Assembly (NCBI GenBank): GCA_027622355.1
Contig: JAQBZT010000202.1
Coordinates: 1 to 5,599, forward strand
Reading direction: 5' to 3'
DNA length: 5,599 nt
Source: a bacterium
GTDB taxonomy: Bacteria; UBA8248
Part shown: piece by piece, positions 1-4,653 of the stretch
Layout: each line of letters starts with the position of its first letter
Position numbering within the stretch: position 1 is the first letter of the stretch
Position numbers and translations under genes: made by a program
Notes under the pieces: model-generated
What the model was told of the DNA's origin: nothing
The model's database searches: none
What the model saw: the letters and a program-made list of their open reading frames with translations, nothing else

Positions 1-1
1 A

Positions 2-355
2 AAGTCCGCCGGCGGAAACGACGAGGGCCCCACCCCGCGCGAGATGGCGCTCGGCGCCCTGGCCGCCTGCGTGACCGTCATCACGCACAAGGTAGCCGAG
101 GAGATCGGCTTCCGCTACACCGATCAGTCCATCGAGGTCCGGGGAACGGCCGATCCGCGCGGCACCCAGGACCCGGACAACAACGTCAGCCCCAACTTCG
201 AGCGCGTCGAGGTGCAAATCACGCTGGTGACCGACGAGCTCGAAGACCGGGTGAAAGAGCTCAAGCGCCAGCACGCGGGCCGGTGCCCCATCTCGGCCCT
301 CTTTCGCGAGAGCGGCTGCGAATTCACCGAGGCGTGGACCATCGGGCGCGGCTGA
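2..355 (+). CDS. OsmC/Ohr family peroxide reductase (5'-truncated by window edge)
   Basis: The 3' part of an OsmC-family protein, a group of thiol-dependent reductases that detoxify organic hydroperoxides in the cytoplasm. The frame is already open at base 2 and begins with the family's hallmark G-G-N-D-E-G-P-T-P-R-E segment, leading into helix L-G-A-L-A-A-C. The ATG at 44 is therefore internal, and the true start lies upstream of the window. Both redox cysteines expected of the family are visible: the first in L-A-A-C (codon 68-70), the second in G-R-C-P-I-S (codon 284-286). A third Cys follows 11 residues after the second. The C-terminus ends in E-A-W-T-I-G-R-G before TGA at 353-355. The visible 117 residues fit the last three-quarters or so of a typical 135-180 aa OsmC protein. 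The gene ends just before a hairpin terminator and converges on the CoxG-like gene. Its physiological substrate cannot be told from sequence. Confidence 0.9.
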   Translation, partial: KSAGGNDEGPTPREMALGALAACVTVITHKVAEEIGFRYTDQSIEVRGTADPRGTQDPDNNVSPNFERVEVQITLVTDELEDRVKELKRQHAGRCPISALFRESGCEFTEAWTIGRG

Positions 356-361
356 GCGGAC

Positions 362-405
362 CGCACAAAAAAAAGGCACCCCACCGGAGCGCCTTTTTTT
401 GTGCG
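362..405. terminator. Bidirectional intrinsic terminator between convergent genes
   Basis: The arms at 362-377 and 391-405 are inverted repeats: C-G-C-A-C, an A tract and GGC on the left; GCC, a T tract and GTGCG on the right. Read on the minus strand, the core (393 to 375) is an 8-bp stem containing two G.U pairs with a 3-nt loop, followed by eight T (374-367), a textbook rho-independent terminator for the CoxG-like gene. Read on the plus strand, the same core has A.C and C.A mismatches but is followed by seven T (394-400), so it can also terminate the OsmC gene, probably less efficiently. It fills the 60-bp gap between the two stop codons. Confidence 0.85.
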
Positions 406-415
406 CGCGGACAGG

Positions 416-859
416 CTACTCGATCTTCGCCTTCACGTTCTGGGCGAACTGGCTGAAGATTTTGTTCGCCTGGTTCTTGATGACACTGAAGCCCATCGAA
501 CCGAGTTTCCCGAAAACATCCACGTTGGAGTGAATGGACACCTTGGTCTCATCCTCCGAGAGCGCCTCGAGCGTCACCTCGTTCGTTTGCTTGAGGCTCG
601 CGGCGATCTTCGAGTCCTTCCCCTCGCCGCTCGTGCGGATGTACTCGGGGGCGCGCTGCTCCACGATGACGACCTGGATGTTGAACTGCGCCTTGAGAAA
701 ACTGATCTTCTGCTCGACCCTGACGTTGTAGTGGGCCTCGTCCACCTTCTCGACCGATGTGACGCCGGGAACGCAGGCGGCGAACTCCTCCACGTCCCAG
801 ATGAAATCCCACACTTTCTGCCGCGGGGCGGCGATAATGACTTCCTGGTTGAATTCCAT
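416..859 (-). CDS. CoxG-like SRPBCC-domain protein
   Basis: A 147-aa single-domain protein of the SRPBCC (START/Bet v 1-like) superfamily, closest by eye to the carbon monoxide dehydrogenase subunit G (CoxG) group. N-terminal features fit this fold: E-V-I-I-A-A-P-R-Q-K-V-W-D-F-I (residues 6-20), then the family's C-V-P-G-V-T-S-V-E segment at about 29-37. The C-terminal helix V-F-G-K-L-G ... F-S-Q-F-A-Q-N-V-K also matches. The length is normal for the family. The start ATG (859-857) is preceded by AAGGGG at 873-868 with 8-nt spacing, which supports it. In CO dehydrogenase operons CoxG helps cofactor insertion or membrane anchoring, but no coxM/S/L gene lies beside it here. A role in CO oxidation is therefore not supported; it may simply bind a hydrophobic ligand. 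No signal peptide is seen. Confidence 0.85.
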   Translation of the reverse strand: MEFNQEVIIAAPRQKVWDFIWDVEEFAACVPGVTSVEKVDEAHYNVRVEQKISFLKAQFNIQVVIVEQRAPEYIRTSGEGKDSKIAASLKQTNEVTLEALSEDETKVSIHSNVDVFGKLGSMGFSVIKNQANKIFSQFAQNVKAKIE

Positions 860-867
860 GCAAAATA

Positions 868-873
868 CCCCTT
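868..873 (-). promoter_or_regulatory. Ribosome binding site of the CoxG-like gene
   Basis: Read on the minus strand this is AAGGGG, 8 nt before the ATG at 859-857. It fixes the start of the CoxG-like protein. Confidence 0.6.
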
Positions 874-937
874 GCTAGTTTACTCCCCGGCGGGGGAGCG
901 TGATCGCGAAACGAATGCCGCCGATGATAACAGCTTC

Positions 938-963
938 CGCCTCCCTGCTCCACGGGAGGTGAT
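938..963 (+). promoter_or_regulatory. Leader hairpin holding an unused perfect Shine-Dalgarno match
   Basis: Bases 955-963 (GGAGGTGAT) are a perfect 9-nt complement to the conserved 3' end of 16S rRNA. No ATG, GTG or TTG lies at a usable distance after them: the ATG at 962 overlaps the motif, and the glycosyltransferase GTG is 30 nt further on. The motif is also half of an inverted repeat, CCTCCC (940-945) with GGGAGG (954-959), extended by one G.U and one C-G pair around an 8-nt loop. It could be a leader element or a ribosome standby site for the downstream gene, or it may be chance in GC-rich sequence. Confidence 0.3.
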
Positions 964-993
964 GCCGCACCGAAAGCGAGGAAACACCCGAGC

Positions 994-1716
994 GTGCGCT
1001 TTCCGGAGAGTCTCATCCTGTTTGCCAGAGCCCCTCGGCCGGGGAAGGCGAAGACACGGCTCATCCCTGCCCTGGGGGCGGAGGGGGCGGCCGCGCTCTA
1101 CCGCGCGTTTCTGGCGGACGCCGCCGGCACCGCGCGAGAGCTCCGCGCGGAAGAGCCCGCCGTCGGCCTTTTCTCCGAATGGTCCCGGACGGAGGGCGGG
1201 CCGGAAGCCGGTTTTTCGCCCTCAGCCTGGCTCCCCGGCCCTTTTCTCCACCGCGCGCAAACGGGGCTCCATCTCGGCTCCCGGATGGCCGCTGCCCTCG
1301 GCCGGAGACTCGCCTTTGGCGGCCCGGCGATCCTCATCGGAACAGATTTTCCCGATCTGCCACCCGAAATTCTTTCATCTGCGTTTTCATTACTGCGGAG
1401 CGGCGGGCCGAATAACGAGACCCCAAAGAAAGCCGTCATCGGCCCCGCCAAGGATGGCGGGTACTACCTCATCGGCCTCACCCGCCCGGCACCCGGCGCT
1501 TTCGAGGGAATCGCATGGGGCAAACCGGATGTTTTCCGCAAGACCGTGGAAAAACTCAAAACCCTGGAATTCGAAGTGGCTGTTTTGCCCGAGTGGCAGG
1601 ATGTCTATGCGCCGGAGGATCTCGCCGCCCTGCGGGCGCGCCTGCGGAAAGCCGGCCCGGGGATCGCGCCCCGCACGCGGCGGGCACTTGCGGAACTGCC
1701 GCCTGAAACCGAGTAA
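994..1716 (+). CDS. DUF2064 / TIGR04282-type GT-A glycosyltransferase
   Basis: A 240-aa cytoplasmic protein with the pattern of the DUF2064 (TIGR04282) glycosyltransferase group, a GT-A nucleotide-sugar transferase fold. Motifs in order: nucleotide-binding F-A-R-A-P-R-P-G-K-A-K-T-R (residues 10-22); G-T-D-F-P-D-L (116-122), the likely metal/nucleotide-sugar aspartates; G-P-A-K-D-G-G-Y-Y-L-I-G-L (150-162); and E-W-Q-D-V-Y-A-P-E-D-L (200-210), where relatives usually have D-V-D-T-P-E-D-L. Length is normal. The start is GTG at 994: the frame is open back to a TAA at 928-930 but has no earlier start codon, and GAGG at 978-981 lies 12 nt upstream, a slightly long spacing. Some members sit in arsenosugar or hopanoid-type clusters, but no such partner is present, so the acceptor is unknown. 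The gene converges on the KtrA-type gene with an 8-bp gap. Confidence 0.88.
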   Translation: MRFPESLILFARAPRPGKAKTRLIPALGAEGAAALYRAFLADAAGTARELRAEEPAVGLFSEWSRTEGGPEAGFSPSAWLPGPFLHRAQTGLHLGSRMAAALGRRLAFGGPAILIGTDFPDLPPEILSSAFSLLRSGGPNNETPKKAVIGPAKDGGYYLIGLTRPAPGAFEGIAWGKPDVFRKTVEKLKTLEFEVAVLPEWQDVYAPEDLAALRARLRKAGPGIAPRTRRALAELPPETE

Positions 1717-1728
1717 AGCCTTCTTTAC
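1713..1728. repeat. Inverted repeat carrying both stop codons of convergent genes
   Basis: GTAAAG (1713-1718) and CTTTAC (1723-1728) form a perfect 6-bp inverted repeat around a 4-nt spacer. The left arm contains the TAA stop of the glycosyltransferase (1714-1716) and the right arm the TAA stop of the TrkA-type gene (1727-1725). The stem is AT-rich and has no following T run, so it is a weak candidate for a terminator; no better terminator exists between these genes. Confidence 0.4.
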
Positions 1729-2387
1729 GCCTCCAGCTTCGAGGGGGCATCCTCGGGGCCCAGCAGGATGAGGGCATCCCCGAGCCCCACCCGGCTCTCG
1801 CCGTTCGGCGCGGTTTCGAGCTTTTCGGAGCCCGCCCGGCGGATCGCCACCACCAGGGCGCCGCTTTTTTCGCGAATCGCCAGCTCCTGCAGATTCTTGT
1901 CTGCATATGCCGCCGGCGCCTCGATCTCCATCACCTGGTAGCCCTGGCCGAGGGAGAGCGACTCGAGCACCCTCGGGCTGGAGAGGCGCTTGGCCAGGCG
2001 CATGCCGGAGTCCGCCTCGGGGAACACCGTTTCGTTGACCCCCAGATGCCGCAGCGCGCGGGCGTGATCCTCGGTCAACACCTTGGCCACAATCCGCTTC
2101 ACCCCGGCCTCCTTGAGAAAGAGGCAGACCAGAACGCTCACGTCCAGGCGCCGCCCCACGCCCACAACGGCGGCCTCCAGATTTTCCACTCCGATGCCAT
2201 CAAGCACTTGCCCCAGCATTTCCCGATCGCTGGCGTCCGCCTCCACGCACTCGCTCATGAGATCGCGGAAGTGCTCCACCCGCTCCCGTTGGACGTCTAC
2301 GCCGACCACGGTATGTTTCTGCGCATAGAGCGATTCGGCGACCGCTTTGCCGAAAGCGCCGAGCCCCACTACCAGGAAATTCCCCAT
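1725..2387 (-). CDS. TrkA/KtrA-type RCK regulatory subunit of K+ uptake
   Basis: A 220-aa cytoplasmic gating subunit for a Trk/Ktr potassium transporter. Residues 1 to about 120 form an RCK_N Rossmann domain: G-L-G-A-F-G at 8-13 is the dinucleotide-binding glycine motif, and D31 at the end of the second strand (V-G-V-D) is the acidic ribose-binding residue. Residues from about 140 to 220 look like an RCK_C (TrkA_C) domain, ending in G-L-G-D-A-L-I-L-L-G. A single RCK_N/RCK_C unit at this length is the KtrA pattern, whereas enteric TrkA is a double-length tandem protein. Such subunits form an octameric ring that binds ATP/ADP or NAD(H) and opens the membrane subunit. The start ATG (2387-2385) has AGGAG at 2397-2393, 5 nt upstream. 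It lies 32 bp downstream of the channel gene on the same strand and is almost certainly co-transcribed with it. Confidence 0.93.
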   Translation of the reverse strand: MGNFLVVGLGAFGKAVAESLYAQKHTVVGVDVQRERVEHFRDLMSECVEADASDREMLGQVLDGIGVENLEAAVVGVGRRLDVSVLVCLFLKEAGVKRIVAKVLTEDHARALRHLGVNETVFPEADSGMRLAKRLSSPRVLESLSLGQGYQVMEIEAPAAYADKNLQELAIREKSGALVVAIRRAGSEKLETAPNGESRVGLGDALILLGPEDAPSKLEA

Positions 2388-2392
2388 GTGTT

Positions 2393-2397
2393 CTCCT
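2393..2397 (-). promoter_or_regulatory. Ribosome binding site of the TrkA/KtrA-type gene
   Basis: On the minus strand this reads AGGAG inside AAGAGGAGAA, 5 nt before the ATG at 2387-2385. It is a strong site in the short spacer after the channel gene's stop codon, allowing separate translation initiation within one transcript. Confidence 0.7.
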
Positions 2398-2419
2398 CTT
2401 TTGCGGCCGGCCCGGGCAC

Positions 2420-3838
2420 TTAGCCGATCAGTACCGTCTCCTCCGGATGGCGCGGCTTTCGGTGGGGCGCCTCCCTGAGCGCCAGGAACACGGTCAAGGG
2501 CCCGATCCTTCCGATGTACATGAGAATCGTCAAAATCAAAAGCCCTGCGGAGGAAAAACGGGCCGTGACCCCCATGGAAAGCCCAACGGTGCCGAAGGCC
2601 GATACCGTCTCGAACACCATGGCGAGAAACCGCCGGGGGGCGGCGGCAAGAGCCGCGTTCGAGTGCTCCACCGCCAGCAGAAGAAACAGGGCGAAACCGA
2701 TGATGGAGATGCCGAACAGGAGTATCGCCCCCGCCCGCCGGATTAAATCCTCGGGGATCGTCCGCTTGTAGAGATTCGTCACGTCATCTCCCTGAAAGCG
2801 CGACCGGACCGCCGCCAGGATCACATAGAACGTGGTGGTCTTGACGCCGCCCCCGGTCGAGCCCGGCGAGGCCCCGACGAACATCAGGCTCATGAGGATG
2901 ACGAGCGTCGCATCCCCCAGCCCCGCCGTCGGCACTGTGTTGAAGCCCGCCGTGCGGGCGGTGACCGAGAGGAAGATCGCCTCGAGGAGCCCGGCGCCCT
3001 CTCCCCCCGCCATTCCGCCGTTGCGGAATGCCACCCAGAAGAGAAAAGCCCCCGCGGCCAGAAGAAACGCCGTCATGGCGAGGACCATGCGCGAGTGCAG
3101 CGAGAGCGAGACCTGCCCGCCGCCATCCGCCCCCTCCGCTCCGGAATCGCCCGTTCCCCAAAGGCGCGCCAGTTTCCGGCGAAACAGATGCCGCAGCTCG
3201 GTGAGGGTCAAAAAGCCGAGCCCGCCCGACACGATAAGCACCACCAGCACGATGTTCACCGGCATGTCCGTGCGCCAGCCCTCGAAGCTGTCCGCCTGAA
3301 GGGCGAAGCCCGCGTTGCAGAACGCCGAGACGGAATGGAAGACCGCCTTTTTCAGCGCCTCCCACGGCGGAAGCGTTCGCCGGAAGAGCACATAAAAGAT
3401 CGCCGCCCCCACCCCCTCGAACACCGCCGTCAGCCAGAGCACCGAGCGGACCAGCTGGACGGGCCGCCACTCTCTCCCGCCGAGCGCGCCGAGCGTCTCG
3501 CGCAGCACCGAGCGGTGCCCGAAGGGAAGGGACTGGCCCGCCATGAGAAAGGCCAGCGAGGTGAACGTCATCAGGCCGAGCCCGCCCAATTGAATCAGGA
3601 TGAGCAGCACCACCTGGCCCGCCGGAGTCAGCTCCCTCCCCACGTCGACGATGGAGAGGCCCGTCACGCAAACGGCCGATGTCGCCATGAACAGGGCCTG
3701 GGAGATGGGCAGGCCGCCCTGCCGTGTGGCGAGAGGCAAGGTGAAAAAGATCGTCCCCGCCCCGATGAGCAGGAGGAACGATCCCAGGATCACAAGAAAG
3801 GGCTGCTCCCGAAGACGAATATCTGCGAGCCTCAACAT
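2420..3838 (-). CDS. TrkH/KtrB-type potassium uptake channel subunit
   Basis: A 472-aa polytopic inner-membrane protein that passes K+ inward, gated by its RCK partner. The fourfold pseudo-repeat of the SKT family is clear, with filter loops S-A-V-C-V-T-G-L (54-61), S-A-F-C-N-A-G-F (171-178), T-A-R-T-A-G-F-N (293-300) and S-A-F-G-T-V-G-L (413-420). The filter glycines are G60, G177, G298 and G419. The segment G-A-S-P-G-S-T-G-G-G-V-K-T-T-T (322-336) is the conserved intramembrane gating-loop region. A Gly/Asp-rich loop at about 228-241 is probably cytoplasmic and linker-like. Length fits KtrB (about 440-490 aa). The ATG at 3838-3836 follows AGAGGGG (3847-3841) with only 2-4 nt spacing; TTG at codon 2 would give slightly better spacing, a trivial difference. 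It is first in an operon with the RCK gene and divergent from the DsbA-like gene. Ktr systems often couple to Na+, but that is not provable here. Confidence 0.95.
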   Translation of the reverse strand: MLRLADIRLREQPFLVILGSFLLLIGAGTIFFTLPLATRQGGLPISQALFMATSAVCVTGLSIVDVGRELTPAGQVVLLILIQLGGLGLMTFTSLAFLMAGQSLPFGHRSVLRETLGALGGREWRPVQLVRSVLWLTAVFEGVGAAIFYVLFRRTLPPWEALKKAVFHSVSAFCNAGFALQADSFEGWRTDMPVNIVLVVLIVSGGLGFLTLTELRHLFRRKLARLWGTGDSGAEGADGGGQVSLSLHSRMVLAMTAFLLAAGAFLFWVAFRNGGMAGGEGAGLLEAIFLSVTARTAGFNTVPTAGLGDATLVILMSLMFVGASPGSTGGGVKTTTFYVILAAVRSRFQGDDVTNLYKRTIPEDLIRRAGAILLFGISIIGFALFLLLAVEHSNAALAAAPRRFLAMVFETVSAFGTVGLSMGVTARFSSAGLLILTILMYIGRIGPLTVFLALREAPHRKPRHPEETVLIG

Positions 3839-3966
3839 ATCCCCTCTGTGCGGACGATGGCCGGGCTTTTCAAGCGGCCCCCATATACCATCCTACCTTG
3901 TGGCCCGAATTTCAAGATGAGAAGATACCGTAGCTCCAGAAGCCGCCGGCTATTGCAGCCCCGTGG

Positions 3967-3972
3967 AAAGGA
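3967..3972 (+). promoter_or_regulatory. Ribosome binding site that fixes the selenoprotein start
   Basis: AAAGGA, 9 nt before the ATG at 3982. Well spaced, it supports initiation upstream of the in-frame TGA. This matters because the alternative start, TTG at 4060, falls inside the 3' arm of the hairpin at 4047-4064 and has no purine-rich site at a usable distance. Confidence 0.65.
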
Positions 3973-3981
3973 CCGGATCCG

Positions 3982-4638
3982 ATGTCCCGCCGGAACGAAG
4001 TCGAAATCACCTATACGCACTGCGTCCACTGAGCGTGGTGTTTTATCGCAACCGGTCGGTTGCGGGAGCTGGCCGCCGCCGTCGGCGAGCCGCTCCGGAT
4101 CAAATACCGCTCCTTTCTCCTCTCGCCCCAGCCCGATCCGCGCCCGATGCGCAAGGAGCAGATCATGAGCCACTGGAGAATGGCCCGGTCCGCCCCCGGC
4201 GGGGAGGAGCTCAACCCCGAGTTGATGGAGAGGCGCGATTTCCCCTACCCCTACTCGACCCCGGCCTCCCTCGCCATCAAGGCCTTCGCCCTGCAGCAGC
4301 CCGAGCGGGAGGGGGACTTCATCGAAGCCGTCGAGCGCGCCCATCTGGTAGCGTGTCTCAACATCGCCGACCTTGAAGTGCTCGCCGGATTGGGTGAAAA
4401 ATTGGGTGCGGATAGGGCGATGCTCCGCGACATGGCGGCGGACCCCGCTATCGAGCGCGCCGTCGTGGACGATCACAACGCGGCGATCGAGTGCGGAATC
4501 TACTCGACGCCCACGCTGGAGTTCTCCGCCGGGCCCCGTATCGTGGGCGCCCAGCCACTGGAACACTTCATCAGCGCCTATCGCCAGGCGACAGGAGAGC
4601 TTCCGGGTGCGGACCCCGGTTTCTTGAACAACAACTGA
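3982..4638 (+). CDS. DsbA/FrnE-like thiol oxidoreductase, predicted selenoprotein (UAWC active site)
   Basis: With TGA at 4030-4032 read as selenocysteine, this is a 218-aa thioredoxin-fold protein of the DsbA family (PF01323-like, FrnE/HCCA-isomerase branch). Visible order: strand E-V-E-I-T-Y (6-11); active site U17-A18-W19-C20 in place of the usual C-P-W-C; R-L-R-E-L-A helix; strand I-K-Y-R-S-F (40-45); a helical insertion at about 55-170 containing P-Y-S-T-P-A-S-L-A-I-K-A-F; the cis-proline loop S-T-P-T at 175-178; then I-V-G-A-Q-P-L-E-H-F (187-196), characteristic of this branch. Other cysteines are C14, C125 and C171. No signal peptide is seen, so it is probably cytoplasmic, as many FrnE-like proteins are. 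The expected activity is thiol-disulfide exchange or peroxide/selenylsulfide chemistry; the substrate is unknown. AAAGGA precedes the ATG by 9 nt, and the 16 codons before the TGA are GC-rich at third positions like the rest. Alternatives are a sequencing error, or a pseudogene with a shorter TTG start at 4060 that lacks the active site. The hairpin and the exact position of the TGA make selenocysteine more likely. Confidence 0.85.
4030..4032 (+). other. In-frame UGA predicted to encode selenocysteine (residue 17)
   Basis: The TGA replaces the first, nucleophilic cysteine codon of the DsbA CxxC motif; the following codons GCG TGG TGT give A-W-C. The frame is open on both sides (stop-free from 3982 to the TGA, and from it to 4636). 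Replacement of a catalytic redox Cys by Sec, leaving the resolving Cys, is the usual arrangement in thioredoxin-fold selenoproteins. Confidence 0.83.
4047..4064 (+). promoter_or_regulatory. Putative bacterial SECIS element
   Basis: CGCAACC (4047-4053) pairs perfectly with GGTTGCG (4058-4064) around the loop GGTC (4054-4057); a T.G pair (4046/4065) can extend the stem to 8 bp. The stem begins 14 nt and the loop 21 nt after the TGA. Known bacterial SECIS elements lie just after the UGA inside the coding sequence, with a small apical loop bearing a G in its first two positions, typically about 16-37 nt away. This element meets all of these. The GGUC loop also resembles the SelB-binding loop of E. 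coli fdhF. The bulged U of the fdhF stem is not present here. Confidence 0.78.
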
Positions 4639-4639
4639 G

Positions 4640-4646
4640 AAGGAAG
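4640..4646 (+). promoter_or_regulatory. Ribosome binding site of the hydantoinase-type gene
   Basis: AAGGAAG, 7 nt before the ATG at 4654 and just after the selenoprotein gene's stop codon. It supports this start and in-operon translation. Confidence 0.65.
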
Positions 4647-4653
4647 AGCAAAG

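Noticed and set aside
68..286. Possible selenocysteine in the OsmC-family gene, since OsmC-like selenoproteins exist
   Set aside because: Both redox positions are ordinary cysteine codons (TGC at 68-70 and 284-286), and no in-frame TGA occurs before the true stop.
416..859. CO dehydrogenase accessory role for the CoxG-like protein
   Set aside because: No coxM, coxS, coxL or other Mo-hydroxylase genes are in the window, and the SRPBCC fold is used for many functions.
401..1771. Long plus-strand open frame of 456 codons
   Set aside because: It lies antisense to the CoxG-like gene, then out of frame through the glycosyltransferase. It is Arg/Pro/Ser-rich with no recognisable domain, typical of a GC-rich shadow frame.
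2784..3671. Minus-strand open frame of 295 codons inside the KtrB-type gene
   Set aside because: It is an alternative frame of the same strand, rich in Gly/Arg with no hydrophobic segments; the real frame has all four filter loops.
3882..3915. Minus-strand promoter for the K+ uptake operon: TTGAAA (3915-3910) and extended -10-like TGGTATATG (3890-3882)
   Set aside because: The spacing between hexamers is 22 nt, too long for a standard promoter. The -10 alone matches only 4 of 6 bases, so it is too weak to annotate, though it is the best candidate in the region.
3898..3926. Plus-strand promoter for the selenoprotein gene: TTGTGG, 17 nt, GAAGAT
   Set aside because: Each hexamer matches consensus at only about three positions; this is chance-level. 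The promoter probably lies in 3839-3981 but cannot be pinpointed.
3095..4168. Plus-strand open frame of 357 codons
   Set aside because: It is antisense to the KtrB-type gene and crosses its start. Low-complexity Arg/Gln/His/Pro composition marks it as a shadow.
4060..4638. Shorter DsbA-like gene starting at TTG 4060
   Set aside because: It would lack the first strand and the whole active site, has no usable Shine-Dalgarno site, and would place the start inside the stem of the SECIS-like hairpin. The ATG at 3982 with AAAGGA fits better.
3982..4638. DsbA-like gene as a pseudogene with a nonsense mutation
   Set aside because: No other stop or frameshift is present, the TGA sits exactly at the redox Cys position, and a SECIS-like hairpin follows. 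A random nonsense mutation would not explain these together. Not fully excluded without selABCD data.
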